Assembly: GCA_945869245.1 (NCBI GenBank)
Contig: CAMBOY010000222.1
Location: forward strand, 1 to 5,212
Direction: 5' to 3'
Origin: Hydrogenophaga intermedia
GTDB taxonomy: Bacteria; Pseudomonadota; Gammaproteobacteria; Burkholderiales; Burkholderiaceae_C
DNA: 5,212 nt
Shown: positions 1 through 5,212 of the stretch, one piece after another
Layout: each line of letters begins with the position of its first letter
How positions within the stretch are numbered: the stretch's first letter is position 1
Translations under genes and position numbers: made by a program
The notes under the pieces: model-generated
The model's input: the letters and a program-made list of their open reading frames with translations, nothing else
The model's database searches: none
Told to the model about the DNA's origin: nothing

Positions 1-714
1 GGCCACCGACGCCTTCGCCAGCGCGGCGGTGGCGGGTGCGACCAAGCCCACCCGTTGGCCTTGATCCAAGGCGCGGGCGCTGGCCTCACGCGAGGCCAGA
101 TCGTCGCGCGCGGTGTTCAGCAAGCGGTGGCAGGCGCGCCAGGCGAAGCTGCTGTGCGCCACCTCGGCAGCCACCAGCACCCGCGCCGCATGCCAGCCGG
201 CCTGCGCGCCCGCTTGCTGGGCAGCCGCCTGCGACACCGCGGCACGACCATCGCCCCACACGTCCAGCGCCCACGAGGCCTGCAAGCCCAGCGACAGCGT
301 GTTGCTGGCACCGGTGCCGGCCGGCGCACCCGCAGGCACAGCGCGGCTGGCGTTGCCCACCGCGAACACTTGCGGGCCGGTCAAGGTGTCTTGCGCCAGG
401 CGCTGGGCGCGGGCCTGCGCCACCTGGGCGCGGGCGTCGGCCAGCGTGGGGCTGAGGGCCTGCGCCCGCGCGATCCAGGCCACCAGGGTCGGGTCTTGCC
501 AGCGCGCCCACCAATCGGTAAGGGCCTGGGTGTCGCCCTGGTGGGGCACGACAGGCGCCAGCCAAGCGGCGACCGGTGCACCCACCTCGGCAGGCACCGG
601 CGGACGCTGGGCGGCGCAGCCGCTCAAGGCCAGCACCGCCGCGAGGCTCAGCGCCCATGTCTGAGGCCGCAGACGCGGGGTATAAGGAGCCAAAGGCCCC
701 GTGTGTGTCGTCAT
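1..714 (-). CDS. Outer-membrane efflux lipoprotein (NodT/OprM-like), N-terminal part, runs off the window
   Basis: The reverse strand is open from an ATG at 712-714 to the window edge, giving 238 codons. A signal peptide ends in a lipobox, LALSGC, with the lipidated cysteine at residue 33. The mature start (DWWARWQDPTLVAWIARAQ, about residues 67-85) followed by an alanine- and glutamine-rich helix (about 86-108) matches the start of RND-type outer-membrane factors. The segment SWALDVWGDGRAAV (147-160) corresponds to the family's W-x-LD-(L/V)-(F/W)-G motif, with Asp where Arg is more usual. AAEVAHSSFAWRA (182-194) matches the following helix. Family members form trimeric outer-membrane channels that complete tripartite pumps exporting drugs or metals; the substrate cannot be told from this part. 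About half of a usual 450-500 residue protein is present. GC content is very high, about 80% in the line starting at 181. The gene follows def by 17 bases on the same strand; any adaptor and pump genes would lie outside the window. Confidence 0.88.
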   Translation of the reverse strand, partial: MTTHTGPLAPYTPRLRPQTWALSLAAVLALSGCAAQRPPVPAEVGAPVAAWLAPVVPHQGDTQALTDWWARWQDPTLVAWIARAQALSPTLADARAQVAQARAQRLAQDTLTGPQVFAVGNASRAVPAGAPAGTGASNTLSLGLQASWALDVWGDGRAAVSQAAAQQAGAQAGWHAARVLVAAEVAHSSFAWRACHRLLNTARDDLASREASARALDQGQRVGLVAPATAALAKASVA

Positions 715-718
715 GTCG

Positions 719-724
719 CTCCCT
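719..724 (-). promoter_or_regulatory. Ribosome binding site of the efflux lipoprotein gene
   Basis: On the reverse strand AGGGAG stands four bases before the ATG at 712-714. It lies in the short gap after the def stop codon. It supports that ATG as the true start, since no other in-frame ATG lies between it and the lipobox. Confidence 0.6.
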
Positions 725-731
725 GAATCGC

Positions 732-1268
732 TCAGTCGTCTTCGGCCGGCAGGCCGGGAAACAGCACCTCGTTGAAGCCAAACCGGCTGAAGTCGCGGAT
801 GCGCATGGGGTAGAGCTTGCCGTCGAGGTGGTCACATTCGTGCTGCACCACCCGAGCGTGAAAGCCGTCCACCGTGCGGTCAATGGCCTCGCCACGCACA
901 CAGAAGCCGGTGTAGCGCACCCGCGCCCAGCGCGGCACCACGCCGCGCATGCCGGGCACCGAAAGGCAGCCTTCCCAACCCTCTTCCTCGTCGTCGCCCA
1001 ACGGGGTGATGGTTGGGTTGATGAGCACGGTTTTGGGAATCGGTTCGTACTGCGGGTAGCGGGGGTTGATCTGCCCAGTGCCAAAAATCACCAGCCGCAG
1101 GTCCACCCCAATTTGCGGCGCAGCCAGACCGGCGCCGTTGACGCTGGCCATGGTCTCTTCCATGTCGGCCACCAACTGGTGCAGCTCAAGCGTGTCAAAA
1201 GCGGTCACGGGCTGGGCCACACGCAACAAGCGCGGGTCGCCCATCTTCAGGATGGTTTGGATGGCCAT
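732..1268 (-). CDS. def: Peptide deformylase
   Basis: This 178-residue metalloenzyme removes the formyl group from the N-terminal methionine of nascent proteins at the ribosome exit. All three family motifs are intact: GAGLAAPQ (residues 45-52, with Gln52), EGCLS (99-103, metal ligand Cys101) and QHECDH (142-147, ligands His143 and His147, catalytic Glu144). The length is normal. The reading frame extends upstream to 1367, but the chosen ATG at 1266-1268 gives MAIQTILKMGDPRLL, the standard start of the family; the extra 33 residues do not look like deformylase. The Shine-Dalgarno sequence before this ATG is poor (only a GGGT). The usual partner fmt is not adjacent: upstream is a divergent cytochrome gene, and downstream an efflux gene follows after 17 bases. 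An acidic run GDDEEE (91-96) precedes motif 2. The identification is secure. Confidence 0.97.
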   Translation of the reverse strand: MAIQTILKMGDPRLLRVAQPVTAFDTLELHQLVADMEETMASVNGAGLAAPQIGVDLRLVIFGTGQINPRYPQYEPIPKTVLINPTITPLGDDEEEGWEGCLSVPGMRGVVPRWARVRYTGFCVRGEAIDRTVDGFHARVVQHECDHLDGKLYPMRIRDFSRFGFNEVLFPGLPAEDD

Positions 1269-1386
1269 AGGGATTACCCACAAAACGGTCACAAACAGGG
1301 GTTGGCAAACGATTGCCCTGTGGAGTGTGCCCGAAGTTTGCGCTACGCTGAGGTCCACTTCACACAATTCCCCCAGGAGAACTCAG
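1269..1386. promoter_or_regulatory. Divergent intergenic region between def and the cytochrome c gene
   Basis: These 118 bases must hold the promoter of the cytochrome gene on the plus strand and probably that of def on the minus strand. I see no strong sigma-70 pair in either direction. A weak minus-strand candidate is TTGCCA (complement of 1303-1308) followed after 17 bases by TTTTGT. A short dyad, GGCAA-N4-TTGCC, sits at 1304-1317 and overlaps that -35. The placement is inferred from gene orientation rather than from clear promoter boxes. Confidence 0.4.
1375..1380 (+). promoter_or_regulatory. Ribosome binding site of the cytochrome c gene
   Basis: AGGAGA lies six bases before the ATG at 1387. 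It fixes the start: the same frame is open further upstream to 1066, but that stretch runs antisense to def and lacks a signal peptide. Confidence 0.8.
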
Positions 1387-1716
1387 ATGCACACAGCCAC
1401 CCGACGCACCCTGGCCGCCATCGCCTGCGCCATCGCCACCCCGCTGGCCCTGGCCCAAGGCGCCGACATTTTCAAAGGCGCGGATACCGCTCTGGGCGAA
1501 AAGCTCATGAAAGAACACAACTGCGCCCAGTGCCACGCCAAACAGGTGGGCGGCGACGGCAACAGCATCTACAAACCCCAGGGCCGCATCAACACCGCGG
1601 GTCTGTTGCGTGGCATGGTCGAGATGTGCAACACCAACCTCAACCTGGGGATGTTCCCAGAAGAGGTCACCGCCGTGGCGGCGGTGCTGAACCGGGATCA
1701 CTACAAATTCAAGTGA
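1387..1716 (+). CDS. Small periplasmic c-type cytochrome, single haem
   Basis: The 109-residue product begins with a Sec signal peptide (two arginines at residues 6-7, a hydrophobic core, and probable cleavage after ALA at residue 23). The mature protein of about 86 residues carries one haem attachment motif, CAQCH (46-50), where Cys46 and Cys49 bind haem and His50 is the proximal ligand. The distal ligand is probably Met89 in NLGMFPEEV; Met77 and Met80 are alternatives. The size fits small class I cytochromes that shuttle electrons in the periplasm. Its redox partners cannot be named from the neighbours, none of which is a respiratory gene. An additional cysteine (Cys81) lies near the candidate distal methionines. 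The ATG has a good AGGAGA site upstream. The gene is monocistronic: divergent from def and closed by a hairpin 15 bases after its stop. Confidence 0.9.
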   Translation: MHTATRRTLAAIACAIATPLALAQGADIFKGADTALGEKLMKEHNCAQCHAKQVGGDGNSIYKPQGRINTAGLLRGMVEMCNTNLNLGMFPEEVTAVAAVLNRDHYKFK

Positions 1717-1730
1717 GCGGCGGCAAACAA

Positions 1731-1761
1731 AAAGCCCGAGGGCCATAGGCCCTCGGGCTTT
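1731..1761. terminator. Bidirectional intrinsic terminator between convergent genes
   Basis: AAAGCCCGAGGGCC (1731-1744) pairs perfectly over 14 bases with 1748-1761 around a three-base loop, ATA. The outer three pairs are A-T, giving a T run on each strand: TTTCTT on the plus strand and TTTTTGTTTG on the minus strand. It lies between the cytochrome stop (1716) and the lipoprotein stop (1781), so it can end both convergent transcripts. The minus-strand T tract is the better of the two. Confidence 0.9.
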
Positions 1762-1780
1762 CTTCATGCGCCGGCTGCGT

Positions 1781-3628
1781 TCAGCGCCGGGTCGGGTACG
1801 GGAAAGGCGTGATGTCCAGAGCCGCCATCGCCGCATCGAACAAGATCTTGTTGGCCACTTGGAAACTGGCGTCGATATTGCCTGTGAATGCAATGGTGGC
1901 GGCCTGTCCTGCCGACAAATACTCGCCAGAAAACACCGCTGGCTCATCCTTCAGATTGGTGACCACGGCGAACGCAATCTGGCCATTGATGCCGTCCCCT
2001 GGATTGGCGCGGCGGTACACATTGGCATAGGGTGCACGCAGCACGTCTTGGCCGCCCACGGTCACCACAGAGAAGCGGGTGGTCTCGGCCGTTTTGAAGT
2101 CGGCTCTTGCGCGGTCACAGCCAGTCTCTGAATTGTTGGCCGCCCACTCCATCACGCCTGTGCGGGTGGTGGCGTCGTACGACCGGAAGCGAAAACCGAC
2201 CGAGCAGTTGTTACCGGTCCATTGCGTGCTGGTGCGTGTGGCCTGGATAAAGCCCGTGATCGATGGGGCATCGCCTTCATACTGGTAACCACGCCACTCG
2301 GTGTCGCTCCAGATTTCGTAGGTGTCGTCGGTGGCCGAGAAGGTCAGGTCGTAGCCCAATGCGCCCTGGGGGAACAAGGCTTCGGTGGTGGCATTGCCCA
2401 CAAAATCCTTGATGCGTTTGCCCGAGACATCGCGTGCCACTGCACAAAAACGCACACCGGCCTGAATGCCGTCCTTAAAGGGCACCACCACACAGTTGCC
2501 TTCAAAGTACGGCTTGGTCTGCCCAATGTCGCTGGTGCCAATGAACCATGAACCATTCACAAAATAATGGCTGCGATCGGCTTCGCTTTCCTCCCACTGG
2601 GTGAACCACTGCTTGCCCGCATTGGGTAGGTAGACCTTGCGGTAGAGCGGAGGTGGCGCGGCATCGGCCAGATCAAACTGCATCCATTCTGCGACCAGCT
2701 CATTTCTGAAGCCACTGAAGTTGCCCACACGCTGCCCTTGTGCGTTGATGTAATCGCCACTGTCCCGCTCAGCGATCACCAGGCCGTTTTTGAACACCTC
2801 AGCCATGTTCAACACGGTGCCGTCACCCGCCTTGCTGCGCGCCACGATCTGCTCAACACGCCCAGTCAACAGGCTTTGCCCCTCGTTGGCCTGGGTCACA
2901 ACCGCTTTGACGCGGTCCGCAAGTTCTCCTTGCTTGGCGTCAGCGGTGCTGACATCGGCCTTGCCGTCTGCTGTCAACACGGTGGGCAATACATTGGCTT
3001 TGACCTCGGCAATCACGGCCTTGATGGTGTCTTTTTGCGACAGCGCCGCCACCGAAGCGTTGCTGCTGGCCACAGAAGCCAGCTCCTCTTTGACAGTTGC
3101 CAGCGAAGCGGCCACCACCTGGGCCACCTGCAGTGTCTCGGTGTCGTTGGCGGCGATGAAGTCGCGGCCCAGCAAATCGCCCTCGAAGTTGAACTGCGCC
3201 TTGATGGCGCGCTCGGCTTCTTGCGGATCGATGCCCCGGTTGAGCATCTCGTTGGACACCAAGGTCGTCAAGGGTGTGACCACACTGGCGTTTTCGGCCG
3301 GGGCCAAGAGATCAAACGCTTTGGTGATGGTCCCGAGTTCCGAGTCCACCGCACCGGGCCCGACCACGGCCAAGATTTGCATGCCATCGACCGAGCCTGC
3401 GTAGCTCAAGGCATAGCTGCCATCTGCGGCCGAGGTGGTAGTGGGTTCGCCAGCGTCGCAGCGCAAATTGCTGTTGACGTCCAAACACACGGTGGCGCCG
3501 CCGATGTAGCCATCGATGATTTTGCCCGTCAGCGCGCTCGTTCCTGACGAGCCGCCGCCACCTCCACCGCAGCCCGCGACCAATGCAGCCACGGCTGCAC
3601 CACACAACCAATGCTTCTTCAATGACAT
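1781..3628 (-). CDS. Lipoprotein of unknown function with calcium-loop-like N-terminal motif
   Basis: I do not recognise this 615-residue protein as a named family. The signal peptide ends in LVAGC, so Cys20 is lipidated, followed by six glycines and a Ser/Thr linker. Residues about 34-77 form a small beta-rich module with DGYIGGATVCLD and then D50-x-N52-x-N54-x3-D58-x2-E61, resembling EF-hand or thrombospondin-type calcium loops; Cys48 and Cys57 could pair. Residues about 100-280 look mainly helical and are rich in Ala, Val and Lys. The C-terminal part (about 290-615) is rich in Trp, Tyr and Phe, probably beta-structured, with cysteines at 379, 395, 475 and 504 that could form two disulfides. 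No catalytic motif is apparent. With Gly at position +2 after the lipid cysteine, outer-membrane retention is likely. The ATG at 3626-3628 is supported by GGAGAAG four bases upstream. GC content is lower than in the flanking genes (about 50% in the line starting at 2521). The call of a real exported lipoprotein is firm; the function is open. Confidence 0.85.
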   Translation of the reverse strand: MSLKKHWLCGAAVAALVAGCGGGGGGSSGTSALTGKIIDGYIGGATVCLDVNSNLRCDAGEPTTTSAADGSYALSYAGSVDGMQILAVVGPGAVDSELGTITKAFDLLAPAENASVVTPLTTLVSNEMLNRGIDPQEAERAIKAQFNFEGDLLGRDFIAANDTETLQVAQVVAASLATVKEELASVASSNASVAALSQKDTIKAVIAEVKANVLPTVLTADGKADVSTADAKQGELADRVKAVVTQANEGQSLLTGRVEQIVARSKAGDGTVLNMAEVFKNGLVIAERDSGDYINAQGQRVGNFSGFRNELVAEWMQFDLADAAPPPLYRKVYLPNAGKQWFTQWEESEADRSHYFVNGSWFIGTSDIGQTKPYFEGNCVVVPFKDGIQAGVRFCAVARDVSGKRIKDFVGNATTEALFPQGALGYDLTFSATDDTYEIWSDTEWRGYQYEGDAPSITGFIQATRTSTQWTGNNCSVGFRFRSYDATTRTGVMEWAANNSETGCDRARADFKTAETTRFSVVTVGGQDVLRAPYANVYRRANPGDGINGQIAFAVVTNLKDEPAVFSGEYLSAGQAATIAFTGNIDASFQVANKILFDAAMAALDITPFPYPTRR

Positions 3629-3719
3629 CCGACTTCTCCAAAAATGCGCTTAGCCAACGTTTGTCTAAGACATACAGATTGTGGAGTTTTTGTCAATAAT
3701 GTCAATATAGGTATTTATG
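3629..3719 (-). promoter_or_regulatory. AT-rich upstream region and possible promoter of the unknown lipoprotein gene
   Basis: This 91-base gap between the ligA stop and the lipoprotein start is strikingly AT-rich for the window. Read on the minus strand, a consensus -35 TTGACA (complement of 3691-3696) is followed after 16 bases by TATGTC (complement of 3669-3674), a weak -10. The start point would be near 3660, leaving a leader of about 35 bases with GGAGAAG (complement of 3633-3639) as ribosome binding site. Two more TTGACA copies upstream make the choice of -35 uncertain. I see no terminator hairpin for ligA here, so read-through from ligA is possible. Confidence 0.4.
3662..3672. promoter_or_regulatory. 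Perfect 11-bp palindrome, possible operator
   Basis: TGTCT-A-AGACA is a perfect inverted repeat with a single central base. It overlaps the candidate -10 and start point of the lipoprotein promoter, which is where a repressor site would be expected. Its short length means chance cannot be excluded. Confidence 0.3.
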
Positions 3720-3736
3720 TCACATTGAATATGTCA
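3691..3736. repeat. Four TGTCA boxes in an AT-rich stretch
   Basis: TGTCA occurs at 3691-3695, 3700-3704, 3719-3723 and 3732-3736, all in the same orientation; read on the minus strand they are TGACA. The first two are part of a longer repeated unit, TGTCAATA, separated by one base. Three of the four read TTGACA on the minus strand, which is also the sigma-70 -35 consensus. The last two boxes touch or lie inside the final codons of ligA. They may be binding sites for a regulator of the lipoprotein gene, or partly redundant -35 elements. Confidence 0.45.
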
Positions 3737-5212
3737 ACAAGCCCAGCATCCCGGCCTCGTCAATCACCGCCACACCCAGCTCACGCGCTTTGTCGAGCTT
3801 GCTGCCGGCGTCTTCGCCGGCTACCACGTAATCGGTTTTTTTGCTGACCGAGCCGGCCACTTTGGCGCCGGCGGCTTCAAGCAGGTCTTTGGCTTGGTCG
3901 CGTTTGAGCGTGGGGAAGGTGCCAGTCAGCACAAAGGTTTTGCCGACCAGGGGCTGCGGTGCGCGGGCGGCGGGCTCGCCCTCTTCCCAAGTCACACCGC
4001 AGGCGCGCAGCTGTTCCACCACCTCGCGGTTGTGGGCTTGCTGAAAAAAGGTGTGGATGCTGTTGGCCACAATGGGCCCCACATCGGCCACCAGCAGCAG
4101 GTCCTCTTCGCTCGCGTCCATGATGCGGTCGAGCGCGCCGAAATGCCGTGCCAGTTCTTTGGCGGTGGCTTCACCCACATGGCGGATGCCCAAACCAAAC
4201 AGAAAGCGCGGCAGTGTGGTCTGTTTGGACGCTTCAAGCGCGCCCAGCAGGTTCTGCGCCGATTTGTCGGCCATGCGATCGAGCGCGGCCAGCGCGGTGA
4301 AGCCCAGCCGGTACAGATCGGGCAGAGTCTTGACCACACCACTGTCGACCAGCTGCTCCACCAGTTTGTCGCCCAGGCCTTCCACCTCGACGGCGCGGCG
4401 CTGGGCGTAGTGCAAGATGGCCTGCTTGCGCTGCGCACCACAAAACAGGCCACCCGTGCAGCGGTAGTCGGCTTCGCCTTCTTCGCGCACGGCCGCGCTG
4501 CCGCACACCGGGCACACATGGGGCATGGTGAAGGGTGTGGTGCCTTCGGGGCGCTTGTCGGGCAACACACCCACCACCTCAGGGATGACGTCGCCCGCGC
4601 GGCGCACGATGACGGTGTCGCCCACCCGCACGTCTTTGCGGCGGGCTTCGTCTTCGTTGTGCAGGGTGGCGTTGGTGACGGTGACGTTGCCAACGAACAC
4701 CGGCGCCAGTTTGGCCACCGGGGTGAGTTTGCCGGTGCGGCCCACTTGCACATCAATGGCTTCCACCGTGGTGAGCTGTTCTTGGGCGGGGTATTTGTGG
4801 GCCACCGCCCAGCGGGGCTCGCGGGTCACAAAGCCCAGGGTGTGCTGCAAAGCCAGGCTGTTGACTTTGTAGACCACACCGTCGATGTCGTAGGGCAGTT
4901 GGTCGCGCCCCTGGCCGATGGTCTGGTGAAAAGCCACCAGCTCGGCCGCACCTTGGCACACGGTGGTTTGTTCGGCCACCGGAAAACCCCAGGCCTTGAG
5001 TTGCTGCAGCATGGCGAAATGGCTTTGCCACACCGGGCCACCCTCGTTGGCTGGGGTGACTTCGCCCACGCCATACGCAAAGAAGCTCAAGGGGCGCTGT
5101 GCCGCGATGGTGGGGTCGAGCTGACGCACGGCACCCGCTGCTGCGTTGCGTGGGTTCACAAAGGTTTTTTCGCCCTTCTCGCCTGCAGCAATGCGGGCAC
5201 GTTGGCGCTCGT
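3720..5212 (-). CDS. ligA: NAD+-dependent DNA ligase, N-terminus missing (window edge)
   Basis: LigA seals nicks in DNA during replication and repair using NAD+. The window holds the last 496 residues; the frame is open to the right edge, so roughly 180-190 N-terminal residues, including the adenylated lysine motif KxDG, lie outside. Visible parts in order: FVNPRNAAAG (codons around 5133-5162), DIDGVVYKV (4863-4889) and WAVAHKYPA (4782-4808) of the nucleotidyltransferase domain; VGRTGKLTPVA and the OB fold after it; a zinc finger with four cysteines at codons 4512-4514, 4503-4505, 4458-4460 and 4440-4442 (CPVC, then CTGGLFC); helix-hairpin-helix repeats (about 4035-4400); and a C-terminal BRCT domain (about 3735-3950, starting PLVGKTFVLTGTFP). 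All are intact. The spacing from the AHKYP lysine to the first zinc cysteine, 94 residues, agrees with that recalled for the E. coli enzyme. The last codons (LTYSM) are AT-rich and run into the regulatory region of the next gene. Confidence 0.97.
   Translation of the reverse strand, partial: ERQRARIAAGEKGEKTFVNPRNAAAGAVRQLDPTIAAQRPLSFFAYGVGEVTPANEGGPVWQSHFAMLQQLKAWGFPVAEQTTVCQGAAELVAFHQTIGQGRDQLPYDIDGVVYKVNSLALQHTLGFVTREPRWAVAHKYPAQEQLTTVEAIDVQVGRTGKLTPVAKLAPVFVGNVTVTNATLHNEDEARRKDVRVGDTVIVRRAGDVIPEVVGVLPDKRPEGTTPFTMPHVCPVCGSAAVREEGEADYRCTGGLFCGAQRKQAILHYAQRRAVEVEGLGDKLVEQLVDSGVVKTLPDLYRLGFTALAALDRMADKSAQNLLGALEASKQTTLPRFLFGLGIRHVGEATAKELARHFGALDRIMDASEEDLLLVADVGPIVANSIHTFFQQAHNREVVEQLRACGVTWEEGEPAARAPQPLVGKTFVLTGTFPTLKRDQAKDLLEAAGAKVAGSVSKKTDYVVAGEDAGSKLDKARELGVAVIDEAGMLGLLTYSM

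Noticed and set aside
86..1084. Minus-strand open frame of 332 codons across def and the efflux gene
   Set aside because: It is another frame of the same strand. The deformylase motifs and the efflux lipobox lie in different frames and account for the region fully.
1269..1367. Upstream extension of def by 33 codons
   Set aside because: The added residues do not resemble deformylase, and the inner ATG gives the standard family N-terminus.
576..1748. Long plus-strand open frame of 390 codons across def and the cytochrome gene
   Set aside because: It runs antisense to def and out of frame with the cytochrome, has no domain-like sequence, and is rich in His/Arg/Gly as expected of a shadow frame in GC-rich DNA.
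2738..3547. Plus-strand open frame of 269 codons opposite the lipoprotein gene
   Set aside because: Antisense to a gene with a clear signal peptide and ribosome binding site; its own product has no signal or motif and begins without a convincing ribosome binding site.
3691..3736. CRISPR-like or insertion-sequence-end interpretation of the TGTCA boxes
   Set aside because: The units are only five to eight bases, the spacing is irregular, and there is no transposase, no paired terminal inverted repeats and no cas gene nearby.
3644..3847. Plus-strand open frame of 67 codons starting in the AT-rich gap
   Set aside because: Most of it is antisense to the LigA BRCT domain, no ribosome binding site is seen, and the product shows no recognisable feature.
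3992..4756. Minus-strand open frame of 254 codons inside ligA
   Set aside because: Out of frame with the intact LigA zinc finger and helix-hairpin-helix repeats; composition (Trp, Arg, Ser, Pro rich) is typical of a shadow.

Overview
The window looks like chromosomal DNA from a Gram-negative betaproteobacterium, most likely Burkholderiales and plausibly Comamonadaceae. The pointers are overall high GC, two lipobox signal peptides, an outer-membrane efflux factor, a periplasmic c-type cytochrome, and LigA and peptide deformylase sequences typical of proteobacteria. The genus cannot be fixed by eye.

Layout from left to right: (1) 1-714, minus strand, the N-terminal 238 codons of an outer-membrane efflux lipoprotein (NodT/OprM-like), whose 3' end lies outside the window. 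(2) 732-1268, minus, peptide deformylase (def), ending 17 bases before the efflux gene, so the two probably form one transcript. (3) 1269-1386, a divergent intergenic region. (4) 1387-1716, plus, a small secreted single-haem cytochrome c. (5) 1731-1761, a perfect 14-bp hairpin between two convergent genes, a probable bidirectional terminator. (6) 1781-3628, minus, a 615-residue lipoprotein of unknown function with a calcium-loop-like motif just after its poly-glycine linker. (7) 3629-3740, an AT-rich upstream region carrying four TGTCA boxes, an 11-bp palindrome and a possible promoter; its upstream edge overlaps the end of ligA. (8) 3720-5212, minus, NAD+-dependent DNA ligase (ligA), lacking its N-terminus because the window ends.

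Functionally this is mostly ordinary housekeeping content: DNA ligation, N-formyl removal from nascent proteins, and periplasmic electron transfer. It is mixed with two envelope genes, the efflux factor and the unknown lipoprotein. Only def and the efflux gene look co-transcribed. ligA and the unknown lipoprotein gene run in the same direction, but the 91-base AT-rich gap suggests the lipoprotein has its own promoter. I found no RNA genes, insertion sequences, CRISPR arrays or phage genes, and nothing that amounts to a new multi-gene system. The most open items are the unknown lipoprotein and its unusual upstream region.
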